In this document: positions 6,678-13,077 of the stretch, in pieces
Layout: every line of letters starts with the position of its first letter
Numbering within the stretch: the stretch's first letter is position 1
Origin: an uncultured Collinsella sp.
GTDB lineage: Bacteria; Actinomycetota; Coriobacteriia; Coriobacteriales; Coriobacteriaceae
NCBI GenBank assembly: GCA_900541195.1
Contig: UQIY01000050.1
Location: forward strand, 1 to 14,102
Reading direction: 5' to 3'
DNA: 14,102 nt
Program-made: the position numbers and the translations under genes
The notes under the pieces: model-generated
Seen by the model: only the letters and a program-made list of their open reading frames with translations
Databases searched by the model: none
Told to the model about the DNA's origin: nothing

Positions 6678-8453
6678 TTACTTCGAAAGCTGCTCGGAGA
6701 CGAAGGCGAGAGACTTATCGCCGTTCTGGGAGAGCTCGATGTACTGCTTACCGCGGCAGGCGACGCACTTGTTGCCCACGCGCTCGCAGTCTTTCTGCAG
6801 GTCGGCCAGGTAGCTGGCGGCCTGCGGGGCCAGGACGACCAGGTCAAAGTCGGGGAGCATGTCAACGTGGTTGCCATAGGCCTCGGCAGCGGTCTCAAGA
6901 TTGATGCCGCGCTCTTTGGCGGCCTTGGCCAGTGCGTTGGCGAGCAGGCCCGAGGTACCGCCGCCCTGGCAGAGCACGAGCACGCGCTTGCCGTTGAGGT
7001 CGCTGGCGGTCGTTGCCTCGGCAGCGGGCGCTGCGGGAACGGCGGGGGCATCGGACTTCACGGCCTCGGCAGCGGCGCCGGCGGCAACGCTCTTGGCGTC
7101 AGCCTTGCCCTGGAAGGCATCGTTGAGCTTGGCGGCCTTCTCGGCGTTCTTGGCGGCGAGCTCCTCCTGGGAGATCTCGGCCTCCTCGGCGCACTTCTGG
7201 GCGTCGTAGGCACGGAAGAACGGATAGTACAGAACAAAGTCGACGACCAGGATAAGGGCGAGCATCACAAAGGCGAGCGGCTGGAAGCCCAAGCCCATGA
7301 TGGTGCCAATGGGGCCGGGGACAGTCCAGGGCAGGGTGTACATAAAGCCGTTCATGCCCAAAAAGTCGATAAAGATCTTGAGGATCCAGATGTTGGCGAT
7401 CGGGGCAAAGACAAACGGGACAAAGAAGACGGGGTTGAGCACGATGGGTGCGGCGAACAGCAGCGGCTCGTTAACGGCAAAGCACACGGGGACGATGGCG
7501 GCCTTACCGACGGCGCGCATCTCCTGGGACTTGGCCAGGAAGCAGAACATAAAGACCAAGACGAGCGTGGCGCCGGTGCCGCCCATGCAGACGACGAAGT
7601 ACTGGGCGCCCTGCGTCAGAACGGCGGAGGCGTGCTCGCCGGCCTGGAATGCAGCCAGGTTGTCGGTCATGTTGGCAACGAGGGCGGCGGCGATGGCGGG
7701 CTCGACGATCGAGGGGCCGTGGACGCCGACGAACCAGAACAGGCTCATGGCGCCGTAGATCACAGCGAGACCGATATAGCCGTCGGCAGCGGTGAACAGG
7801 GGCTGGAACACCTGGATGACGCCCTGGGCAAAGCAGAAGCCAAAGGCAGCGCGGAAGACGATGTCAAAGACCCAAAAGACGGTGATGCAGACGGAGAAGG
7901 GGATGATGTCCTTAAAGGTCTGCGAGATGTTGGGCGGAACCTGCTCGGGCATCTTGACGGTGATGTTGCGCTTGATAAAGAACTTGTAGATGATGCCGGT
8001 CACAAACGCAGCGATGAAGGCAGTCAGCAGGCCCTTGGAACCAAGGTAGGTGGTGTTGAAGCCGCTGGCGGCGTCCGTGGCGATGGTGTCGCTCGAAAGG
8101 AGCAAGAAGCCGATGATGGCCGCGCACATGCATGAGATAAAGTTGATCTGGTTGTTCTTGGGCAGGTCGCGGTTCTGAGCGTCGGCGAAGTGCTTGGCGG
8201 TGGTGGCGGCACAGGCGATTGCCAGGATGCCCATGGAGTAGTTGTAGCACTTCCACAGGGCGTTGTTGATGTCATCGGGCCAGTAGAAACCCCAGATGTT
8301 GGGGACCGAGGCTACGAGGCAGAAGATGGACGAGAAGATGATGATGGGGATGACGGAGATAAAACCGTCGCGGATCGCCTTGAGGTACTTGTTGCGGGCG
8401 ATCGCGTTGAAAAAGGGCTGGCCCTTTTCGATAGTGGCGATGAGTTGCTCCAT
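6678..8453 (-). CDS. lacE: PTS lactose-family EIICB transporter (second copy)
   Basis: Second IIC-IIB permease, 591 residues. The membrane EIIC domain (about 1-415) has GVHGPSIVEP (243-252) and NEPLLFAAP (328-336). A long Ala/Lys/Glu-rich linker (about 420-487) leads to EIIB with LVLCQGGGTSG, whose phospho-cysteine is Cys495. It resembles the first copy throughout but differs in most loops and in the linker, so it is a diverged paralogue that may prefer another beta-galactoside. It has no EIIA domain and depends on LacF in trans. TAGGAGC lies about 6 nt upstream of the ATG. It is first in the lacE2-lacG2 unit, the reverse of the first module's order, and is divergent from its own LacI-type regulator. 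Confidence 0.93.
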   Translation of the reverse strand: MEQLIATIEKGQPFFNAIARNKYLKAIRDGFISVIPIIIFSSIFCLVASVPNIWGFYWPDDINNALWKCYNYSMGILAIACAATTAKHFADAQNRDLPKNNQINFISCMCAAIIGFLLLSSDTIATDAASGFNTTYLGSKGLLTAFIAAFVTGIIYKFFIKRNITVKMPEQVPPNISQTFKDIIPFSVCITVFWVFDIVFRAAFGFCFAQGVIQVFQPLFTAADGYIGLAVIYGAMSLFWFVGVHGPSIVEPAIAAALVANMTDNLAAFQAGEHASAVLTQGAQYFVVCMGGTGATLVLVFMFCFLAKSQEMRAVGKAAIVPVCFAVNEPLLFAAPIVLNPVFFVPFVFAPIANIWILKIFIDFLGMNGFMYTLPWTVPGPIGTIMGLGFQPLAFVMLALILVVDFVLYYPFFRAYDAQKCAEEAEISQEELAAKNAEKAAKLNDAFQGKADAKSVAAGAAAEAVKSDAPAVPAAPAAEATTASDLNGKRVLVLCQGGGTSGLLANALAKAAKERGINLETAAEAYGNHVDMLPDFDLVVLAPQAASYLADLQKDCERVGNKCVACRGKQYIELSQNGDKSLAFVSEQLSK

Positions 8454-8486
8454 GCAAAGCTCCTAAGAGTCGGTGGGTTAGCAACG

Positions 8487-8514
8487 ATGGTAGCTTTTGA
8501 CGTTCGGTTGCCAA
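8487..8514 (-). promoter_or_regulatory. Candidate lacE2-lacG2 promoter
   Basis: Minus strand: -35 TTGGCA (8514-8509), 16-bp spacer, -10 TACCAT (8492-8487). Operator O2a begins at the next base upstream of the -35 box. The match is moderate, and another promoter nearer the 34-bp element cannot be excluded. Confidence 0.4.
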
Positions 8515-8532
8515 AATGTTGACGTTGCCATT
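8515..8532. promoter_or_regulatory. LacI-family operator O2a
   Basis: AATGTTGACGTTGCCATT is an 18-bp CG-centred palindrome with half-sites AATGTTGAC and AATGGCAAC. It abuts the candidate lacE2 -35 box. The opposite half matches O2b exactly and differs from the module-1 half AATGAGCAC. Confidence 0.7.
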
Positions 8533-8634
8533 TTGCGACACAAAAAAAGACGCGAACCGGTGGTTCCTGTGCCTGCGAACCGTCGATTCTTTGTGCGTAA
8601 ACGTTTGAGCCGCCCGGTGGCTCTGTGTTTGCAC

Positions 8635-8652
8635 AATGGCAACGTTAACATT
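8635..8652. promoter_or_regulatory. LacI-family operator O2b
   Basis: AATGGCAACGTTAACATT is symmetric except for two positions per half (half-sites AATGGCAAC and AATGTTAAC, central AACGTT). It is 120 bp centre-to-centre from O2a in inverted orientation, so a DNA loop is possible. The 357-bp gap 8454-8810 holds these operators and the 34-bp element; a TATACT at 8739-8744 is the best, weak, -10 candidate for the regulator, and I see no gene. Confidence 0.7.
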
Positions 8653-8687
8653 TGGGCGACAAAAGCCGTTCGGGGAAGCAGAAATGT

Positions 8688-8721
8688 CGGTGAACGGTAG
8701 GTTTTGGGTGGTAAGCGTATT
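8688..8721 (-). promoter_or_regulatory. 34-bp phased direct-repeat element facing lacE2
   Basis: On the minus strand this reads AATACGCTTACC, a CCAAAAC middle and then TACCGTTCACCG. The second half keeps the ACCGTTCAC core of the lacF element exactly, and the first half keeps ACGCTTACC close to the lacG1 element. Its distance to operator O2b (35 bp between ends) nearly equals that between the lacG1 element and O1b (37 bp), so the two control regions are paralogous. Confidence 0.55.
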
Positions 8722-8810
8722 GCAGAGGCGGCGTTAGATATACTTGAAGGCGTTTAATATGACTGCGCAGGATGCCGTCAATGGCATCGTTGACACGGAA
8801 AGATCGACCA

Positions 8811-9815
8811 ATGGCCGCTGTTAAAAAATCGGTTTCCGTTAAGGACGTGGCGCGTCTCGCGGGCGTCTCGGAGCAGACAGTCTCGCGTACGGTGCACGAT
8901 TCACCCAGCGTGCGCCCCGAGACCAAGGAGCGCGTGCGTGCCGCCATGCGCGAGCTGGGGTATCGCCCCAATTTTGCCGGTCGATCGCTGCGCCGTGGCA
9001 AGTTTAAGACCGTCGGCGTCGCCATGTTCAACATTACCGGTACAGGCAACCTCGACCGTATGGAGGGCTTTGCTGCCGCCGCCGATAAGCACGGATACGC
9101 CATTACCCTCACGAAAGTAGATGGGCATCCGTATACCCTCGAGAGCGCATCGTCGCGCATGAGCGCACTGCCGGTGGATGGCATGGTCGTGATCATGAAT
9201 CGCATGCCGGCGGACTTTGGAGCCTTCGAGCCACTGCCCGGCATGCAGACAGTGCTCGTTACGATGTTGGAGCACCCACTCTGTTCAACGGTCGATAACG
9301 ACCAGTTCGATTGCTCGCGCCAGGTTGTCGAGTACTTGCTGAGGCAGGGGCACAAGACCGTGCATTTCATCTCGTGTCCCGAGCGCTCGCTTTCGGGCAT
9401 GCAGCGCGAGGAAGGCTGGCGCGAGACATTGCACGCACATGGTATTGAGCCGCCGCGACTCGTTCGTGGCGATTGGACGGCACAGAGCGGGTATGCTGCC
9501 GGTCGGGCTCTGGCGGACGATCCGACCTGTACGGCCATTTATGCTTCCAACGACGCCATGGCCTACGGCTGCATTCGCGGACTCGAGTCGCGCGGAAAGC
9601 ACGTGCCCGAGGACGTGAGTGTGGTGGGTGTTGATGACAGTCTGGGCGACATCGTGCCCGATCGTCGCCTGGCCACCGTGCGCTTTGACAACAGGCGCGT
9701 CGGCATGTGGGCGGTCGACAAGATCGCCGGCGCCGAGGGCGTTGTGTCTGGCGTGGAGCACATGCTGATCCCCGGCGTGCTCGTGGAGGGCGATACGGTA
9801 CGCGATTTGCGTTAG
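8811..9815 (+). CDS. LacI-family transcriptional regulator (second module)
   Basis: Repressor of 334 residues with the LacI helix-turn-helix VKDVARLAGVSEQTVSRTVHD, hinge region PNFAGRSLRRG and the effector-binding domain (AIYASNDAMAYG, VSVVGVDD). It is a paralogue of the regulator at 3873-4910, but the recognition helix starts SEQTVSR, with Glu where the other has Arg. The ATG at 8811 is chosen because GGAAAGA ends 7 nt upstream; ATGs at 8772 and 8781 are in frame but poorly placed. Divergent from lacE2-lacG2, it most likely acts at O2a and O2b. Its inducer is unknown; a galactoside phosphate is a fair guess. I see no clear terminator after it. Confidence 0.88.
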   Translation: MAAVKKSVSVKDVARLAGVSEQTVSRTVHDSPSVRPETKERVRAAMRELGYRPNFAGRSLRRGKFKTVGVAMFNITGTGNLDRMEGFAAAADKHGYAITLTKVDGHPYTLESASSRMSALPVDGMVVIMNRMPADFGAFEPLPGMQTVLVTMLEHPLCSTVDNDQFDCSRQVVEYLLRQGHKTVHFISCPERSLSGMQREEGWRETLHAHGIEPPRLVRGDWTAQSGYAAGRALADDPTCTAIYASNDAMAYGCIRGLESRGKHVPEDVSVVGVDDSLGDIVPDRRLATVRFDNRRVGMWAVDKIAGAEGVVSGVEHMLIPGVLVEGDTVRDLR

Positions 9816-9863
9816 GGTGCGGTCCTGTTTGGGTTTCCGCTAATCATGTTTGATATTGTTCGA

Positions 9864-9881
9864 AATGGTTTGGAAACCGTT
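9864..9881. promoter_or_regulatory. Inverted repeat upstream of lacF
   Basis: AATGGTTTGGAAACCGTT has 8-bp arms with one mismatch around a 2-nt centre. Its right arm is the first half-site of the 34-bp element. A further inverted copy, AACGGTTT, lies at 9916-9923, so half-sites begin at 9874, 9895 and 9916, each 21 bp on. It lacks the central CG of the O1/O2 operators. Confidence 0.45.
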
Positions 9882-9907
9882 CACGGGAGAAAAAAGACCG
9901 TTCACGG
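9874..9907 (+). promoter_or_regulatory. 34-bp phased direct-repeat element facing lacF
   Basis: The clearest of the three copies: ACCGTTCACGG occurs identically at 9876-9886 and 9897-9907, 21 bp apart, with an A-rich stretch between. It points toward lacF, as the other copies point toward lacG1 and lacE2. It lies 15 bp before a candidate -35 box. Confidence 0.65.
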
Positions 9908-9921
9908 CTCGAAATAACGGT

Positions 9922-9951
9922 TTGCATTGTTCCTTTTTGTTTGAATGTTAT
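9922..9951 (+). promoter_or_regulatory. Candidate lacF promoter
   Basis: -35 TTGCAT (9922-9927), 18-bp spacer and -10 TGTTAT (9946-9951) lie in the AT-rich leader of lacF, downstream of the 34-bp element. Both boxes are only moderate matches. Confidence 0.35.
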
Positions 9952-10029
9952 TGTTTCTGTCATACACAGCGCAGCGCGTATACCCGGACGCGATGCTCTC
10001 CATTGGTTCATATGTGAAAGGAACGCAAT

Positions 10030-10368
10030 ATGGCAACCAAAGAAGAAATCTCGATGGTTGGATTCGAGATCGTCGCATACGCAGGTGACGCCCAGACCGA
10101 TCTGCTTGCAGCGCTCGATGCTGCTCGCGAGGGTGATTTTGAGAAGGCCGAGCAACTGCACAAGGATGCCAGCGATGCACTTATCGGCGCTCACGACACG
10201 CAGACCAAGCTGCTTTCGCAGGAGGCCGGCGGTGGCGAGATGGAGATGACCTTCATCATGGCTCACGCTCAGGATACCCTCATGACCACTATGATCTTGG
10301 AGAAGCAGACCCGCTTTACCATCGATGCCTATAAGCGCATCGCCCAGCTCGAGGCCAAGCTCGCCTAA
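10030..10368 (+). CDS. lacF: PTS lactose-specific EIIA
   Basis: Small soluble phosphocarrier, 112 residues, the usual LacF length. It takes phosphate from HPr and passes it to the EIIB cysteine of the LacE proteins; the family forms helical trimers. MAHAQDTLMTT carries the phospho-acceptor His79, and Asp82 matches the Asp that binds the trimer's central metal in the known structure. GAAAGGAA (10016-10023) lies 6 nt before the ATG. It is monocistronic: own leader upstream, strong terminator downstream. As the only EIIA here it probably serves both EIICB proteins, which the shared 34-bp element upstream of all three units supports. Confidence 0.95.
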   Translation: MATKEEISMVGFEIVAYAGDAQTDLLAALDAAREGDFEKAEQLHKDASDALIGAHDTQTKLLSQEAGGGEMEMTFIMAHAQDTLMTTMILEKQTRFTIDAYKRIAQLEAKLA

Positions 10369-10398
10369 CGAGCCCTCACAACCAAGTCCCCTTCCAAA

Positions 10399-10430
10399 AG
10401 CCCTGCCGCTACCCGCGGCAGGGCTTTTTC
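10399..10430 (+). terminator. Intrinsic terminator of lacF
   Basis: An 11-bp perfect stem AGCCCTGCCGC (10399-10409) with GCGGCAGGGCT (10415-10425), a 5-nt loop and a TTTTT run ending at 10429. This is a textbook rho-independent terminator about 30 bp after the lacF stop, isolating lacF from the downstream gene. Confidence 0.93.
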
Positions 10431-10442
10431 TGTCCTCCTCCA

Positions 10443-10509
10443 AGTTGCGGTGAAATGGGGACTGAATAGGGGCCGGCGGGCGTAAAACAATCCCTATTCC
10501 ACCGCAACT
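10443..10509. repeat. Imperfect 21-bp inverted repeat with GGGGAC motif
   Basis: The arm at 10443-10463 (starting AGTTGCGGTG) and the arm at 10489-10509 (ending CACCGCAACT) match with 4 differences in 21. The left arm contains AAATGGGGAC, also found at 5131-5140, and a related ATTGGGGAC lies at 10525-10533. The rest of the gap 10369-10653 has no gene. The form suggests a dispersed palindromic repeat, possibly REP-like. Confidence 0.6.
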
Positions 10510-10540
10510 CATCCCGAGACAGTCATTGGGGACGTTCTTA

Positions 10541-10554
10541 AACGACTAGTCGTT
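10541..10554. repeat. Perfect 14-bp palindrome
   Basis: AACGACTAGTCGTT is a perfect palindrome, 100 bp before the membrane-protein gene and 56 bp before its best -10 candidate, TATACT (10610-10615, no good -35). It could be an operator or part of the neighbouring repeat; the sequence does not decide. Confidence 0.45.
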
Positions 10555-10653
10555 GGGGGCAGTCTTGGAGCTTCTGCACGCCCTCCCGTTCGGTTTTTCG
10601 CTGGGTGGGTATACTTCCATCCGCAATACAGGCCGGAATAAGGAGGTATCCAA

Positions 10654-11667
10654 ATGCCGGGCAACGGATTGATTCAAAAGGGAGACGCGCACGAGATGGC
10701 TCATGGGCGTCCTGTCCAGATAACCGAGCACACGACGGTAACCGAGCTGCAGCCCAGCCTGTCCGATGTCGTGTGCGCAAACAAAAAGCTGCAGATTGGC
10801 TTTATCGTTGCGCTCGTGGTACTGGCGCTGTTGTCGGGCTTTGTAGTTCGTCCGCATTTTGCCGATACCAAGACCTGGGACTCCACCATCGAGGTCATCG
10901 ATCAAAAGAAGGGCAATGTTTTGGCGCTCACGACCTCGTGCGTCGCCCTATCTGCGGGTATCACTGCGCTGCCGGGCGATACGGGAACGCCAGTTGCCGA
11001 GCAGCTCGCGCAGCTTTCAGGCAACCTTGGTATCGTGCTTGCCGTGCTATACCTAGAGAAATACCTGCTAACTATTTTGTGGTCGGTTGGCTTGGGCATC
11101 TTAATCCCGATTGCGTTGGTGCTCTTTGCGGTGTCGCTCGGCATTCACGGGCGCTGGAGCACGAGCACTGTCCTGCGCCGCGTGGCGACACGCGTACTGG
11201 TGGTTGCCGTGATCGGCATGGCGCTCGTGCCCGCGAGCGTATGGGTGTCGCAAAAGGTCGATGAAACGTATCGCGTTAGCATCGAGGCGGCCGAGCAAAA
11301 GGCGGCCGACGCTGCGAGCGCGGCAGATAGCGATAGCTCCAAAACAAGCAAGAAAAAGACCGAGTCCACAGAGTCCAAGAACGTGCTTGAGCAGCTTGCC
11401 GACGGTGCCTCGGGTCTCGTCACGTCGGTGACCAGCGGCGCCAAGCAGATGACCGATGAAATTGTGCGGCAGGTGACCGATCTGATCGAAGGCGTCATCG
11501 TGATGATCGTGACCTCGTGCGTGATTCCATTGCTGGTGCTCGTGGCGTTCCTGTGGCTGGGACACGTACTGCTGGGGATCGATATTTCCGGCCCGGCGAA
11601 CTATTTGACGGGCCGCTTTCTGAGTGCTCCGTCCAAGCACGCCAAAAAGGGTGGGCAGTCCGAGTAG
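10654..11667 (+). CDS. Multi-pass membrane protein of unknown function
   Basis: A 337-residue protein I cannot assign to a function. A strong TAAGGAGGT ends 8 nt before the ATG. After a hydrophilic N-terminus it has hydrophobic segments at about 47-66, 88-106 (weak), 138-163, 180-199 and 279-305. Between the last two is a Ser/Lys/Ala-rich low-complexity stretch (about 212-245), and the C-terminus is basic. The region 104-139 reads TALPGDTGTPVAEQLAQLSG then a short hydrophobic run and LEKYLLT. From memory this motif recurs in uncharacterised membrane proteins of gut Firmicutes, but I could not check that. Separated from lacF and lacA by terminators, it is its own unit, so involvement in lactose use is only positional. 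Confidence 0.85.
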   Translation: MPGNGLIQKGDAHEMAHGRPVQITEHTTVTELQPSLSDVVCANKKLQIGFIVALVVLALLSGFVVRPHFADTKTWDSTIEVIDQKKGNVLALTTSCVALSAGITALPGDTGTPVAEQLAQLSGNLGIVLAVLYLEKYLLTILWSVGLGILIPIALVLFAVSLGIHGRWSTSTVLRRVATRVLVVAVIGMALVPASVWVSQKVDETYRVSIEAAEQKAADAASAADSDSSKTSKKKTESTESKNVLEQLADGASGLVTSVTSGAKQMTDEIVRQVTDLIEGVIVMIVTSCVIPLLVLVAFLWLGHVLLGIDISGPANYLTGRFLSAPSKHAKKGGQSE

Positions 11668-11701
11668 CTAAAACAGCTGTATATACCGGGGAATACCGCC
11701 G

Positions 11702-11740
11702 AAGGGCGGCCGAGACACGTTCTTGGCCGCCCTTTTGTTT
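11702..11740 (+). terminator. Intrinsic terminator of the membrane-protein gene
   Basis: AAGGGCGGCC (11702-11711) pairs perfectly with GGCCGCCCTT (11725-11734) around a 13-nt loop, and the transcript continues TTTTGTTT. It lies about 35 bp after the stop codon. Confidence 0.88.
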
Positions 11741-11805
11741 GTTGAACACATGGTCGCTACGTCCGCGCCCGGCTCAAACGGTCAGCAATCATCCCTTGAA
11801 CGATA

Positions 11806-11825
11806 TTTGTTCAAAAAAGAACAAA
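11806..11825. promoter_or_regulatory. Palindromic operator candidate upstream of lacA (site 1)
   Basis: TTTGTTC and GAACAAA form perfect 7-bp arms around an A6 spacer. An overlapping TTGAAC-N7-GTTCAA repeat starts at 11796. Such TGTTC/GAACA half-sites occur for DeoR-family sugar-phosphate regulators (GlpR sites contain ATGTTCG), so a LacR-type regulator encoded elsewhere is a reasonable candidate. Confidence 0.5.
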
Positions 11826-11841
11826 GATAAACAAATAGTTG

Positions 11842-11870
11842 TTGCAGTTACTGTTCGAATGTGTTCAAAT
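11842..11870 (+). promoter_or_regulatory. Candidate lacABC promoter
   Basis: -35 TTGCAG (11842-11847), 17-bp spacer, -10 TCAAAT (11865-11870), between and within the TGTTC-type repeats. The match is modest; it leaves a leader of about 100 nt before lacA. The 308-bp gap 11668-11975 otherwise holds the preceding terminator and these sites, with no gene. Confidence 0.35.
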
Positions 11871-11883
11871 AAACATGAACAGT
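11850..11883. promoter_or_regulatory. Palindromic operator candidate upstream of lacA (site 2)
   Basis: ACTGTTC (11850-11856) and GAACAGT (11877-11883) form perfect outer arms. Inside, TGTTCA (11862-11867) pairs with TGAACA (11876-11881), and TGTTC recurs after 10 bp. It overlaps the candidate -10 region, so binding would repress lacABC. Confidence 0.5.
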
Positions 11884-11975
11884 GAAGAACCGCACATTCA
11901 GATGCCCGGACCTGAACGCGATTCAACACTTCCAAACAGAAACTGCGCACCTGCGTATCTCTCAAGGAGGATGTC

Positions 11976-12404
11976 ATGAGGGTTGTAATCGCTTCCGATG
12001 CCGACGGTATGTCGATGAAGGAGTCCATCAAGGAGATGCTCATCGCCGACGGTCACGAGGTCGTCGACTATTCCGAGACCCCTGCCGCGGACTTTGTCGA
12101 TTCCGCGACCGCCGTTGCCAAGGACCTGCTGGAGCACAAGGATTCCCAGGGCTTCGCATTCGATAAGTACGGTGTCGGCTCCTATATGGCCGCCGTCAAG
12201 ATCAAGGGCATGGTCGTCGCCAACATTTCCGACGAGCGTTCCGCTTACATGACCCGCGAGCACAACGGCTCGCGCATGGTCACCATGGGCCCGGGCGTTG
12301 TGGGCACCGAGGTCGCAAAGAAGATCGCCCGCGAGTTCCTGCGCGCCCAGTACGCCGGCGGCCGTCACCAGATCCGTGTCGACATGCTCAACAAGATGGC
12401 CTAA
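11976..12404 (+). CDS. lacA: Galactose-6-phosphate isomerase, LacA subunit
   Basis: Subunit of the cytosolic LacAB isomerase that converts galactose-6-phosphate to tagatose-6-phosphate; RpiB/LacA/LacB sugar-phosphate isomerase family. The 142 residues are typical. MRVVIASDADG is the N-terminal strand-loop, and FDKYGVGSYMAAVKIKGM (62-79) stands where LacB and RpiB have the catalytic CGTG loop, with no cysteine, as expected for LacA. GSRMVTMGPGVVG (98-110) is also family-like. AAGGAGGATG sits ideally before the ATG. It opens the lacABC unit, 63 bp before lacB. Confidence 0.93.
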   Translation: MRVVIASDADGMSMKESIKEMLIADGHEVVDYSETPAADFVDSATAVAKDLLEHKDSQGFAFDKYGVGSYMAAVKIKGMVVANISDERSAYMTREHNGSRMVTMGPGVVGTEVAKKIAREFLRAQYAGGRHQIRVDMLNKMA

Positions 12405-12467
12405 CGAGAGCCACAGAAAACTCGAACTTCTACCTCAACTTGTGAATTCAGACGAAAGGACGTTCTG

Positions 12468-12992
12468 ATGAAGAAGACCATCGCAATCGGTTGCGACCAT
12501 ATCGTTACGGACGAGAAGATCTATCTGGCCGACCGCCTGGAGCAGGCTGGCTACAAGGTGCTTGACTGCGGCACCTACAGCCACACCCGTACGCACTATC
12601 CCATCTACGGTAAGGCCGTGGGCGAGGCCGTTGCCAGCGGCAAGGCCGACTTTGGCGTGGCCCTGTGCGGCACCGGCATCGGCATCACCAACGCCGTCAA
12701 CAAGGTTCCCGGCGCCCGCTGCGCCCTGGTTCGCGACATGACCTCTGCCCTGTATGCCCGTCGCGAGCTCAACGCCAACATCGTGGGCTTTGGCGGCAAG
12801 ATCACCGGCGAGTTCCTGATGGCCGACATCATGCTTGCCTTCCTGGAGGAGCCCTACGACAAGACTCCCGAGCACGATGCCTTGATCGCCAAGATCGATG
12901 CCTGCAATAAGGCCGACGCCGAGGCTCAGGCTGACCCGCACTTCTTTGACGAGTTCCTGGAGAAGTGGGACCGCGGCGAATACCACGACTAG
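12468..12992 (+). CDS. lacB: Galactose-6-phosphate isomerase, LacB subunit
   Basis: Partner of LacA in the heteromeric isomerase. It has 174 residues, the normal LacB length, with the N-terminal AIGCDHIVTDEK motif and the CGTGIGITN loop whose Cys67 is the catalytic cysteine of the family. FGGKITG (109-115) and a C-terminal PHFFDEFLEKWDRGEYHD tail (about 157-174) are also LacB-like; the tail distinguishes it from RpiB. AAAGGA precedes the ATG. It is co-directional with lacA and lacC. Confidence 0.94.
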   Translation: MKKTIAIGCDHIVTDEKIYLADRLEQAGYKVLDCGTYSHTRTHYPIYGKAVGEAVASGKADFGVALCGTGIGITNAVNKVPGARCALVRDMTSALYARRELNANIVGFGGKITGEFLMADIMLAFLEEPYDKTPEHDALIAKIDACNKADAEAQADPHFFDEFLEKWDRGEYHD

Positions 12993-13024
12993 TGGGGTTC
13001 CGGCGTAATTAACTAGTCCGTTGA

Positions 13025-13060
13025 CGGCTCGCGTTTCTGTGAGGGGCGCGGGCCGGTTTT
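13025..13060 (+). promoter_or_regulatory. Hairpin between lacB and lacC (possible partial terminator)
   Basis: CGGCTCGCG (13025-13033) can pair with CGCGGGCCG (13047-13055), including one G-U, around a 13-nt loop, and GTTTTC follows. The U-run is short and the lacC Shine-Dalgarno begins a few bases on, so partial attenuation is the most it could do. Confidence 0.4.
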
Positions 13061-13077
13061 CTAAACAGGAGTCCAAC

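Noticed and set aside
6867..8135. Plus-strand 422-codon frame opposite lacE2
   Set aside because: Gly/Asp/His-rich shadow of the EIICB gene; no domain features.
8592..8609. AAACGTTT palindrome in the lacE2/lacI2 gap as a third operator
   Set aside because: It shares the central AACGTT, but the outer half-site bases do not match AATG...CATT, so it may be chance.
11777..11804. Possible fourth copy of the 34-bp element upstream of lacA
   Set aside because: AACGGTC and AACGAT are present, but the spacing is 22 rather than 21 bp, the orientation faces away from lacA and the flanking bases do not match.
13021..13077. Extended start for lacC
   Set aside because: The 19 extra residues do not resemble PfkB kinases, and the ATG at 13078 has the Shine-Dalgarno and begins the standard MILTVTMNP.
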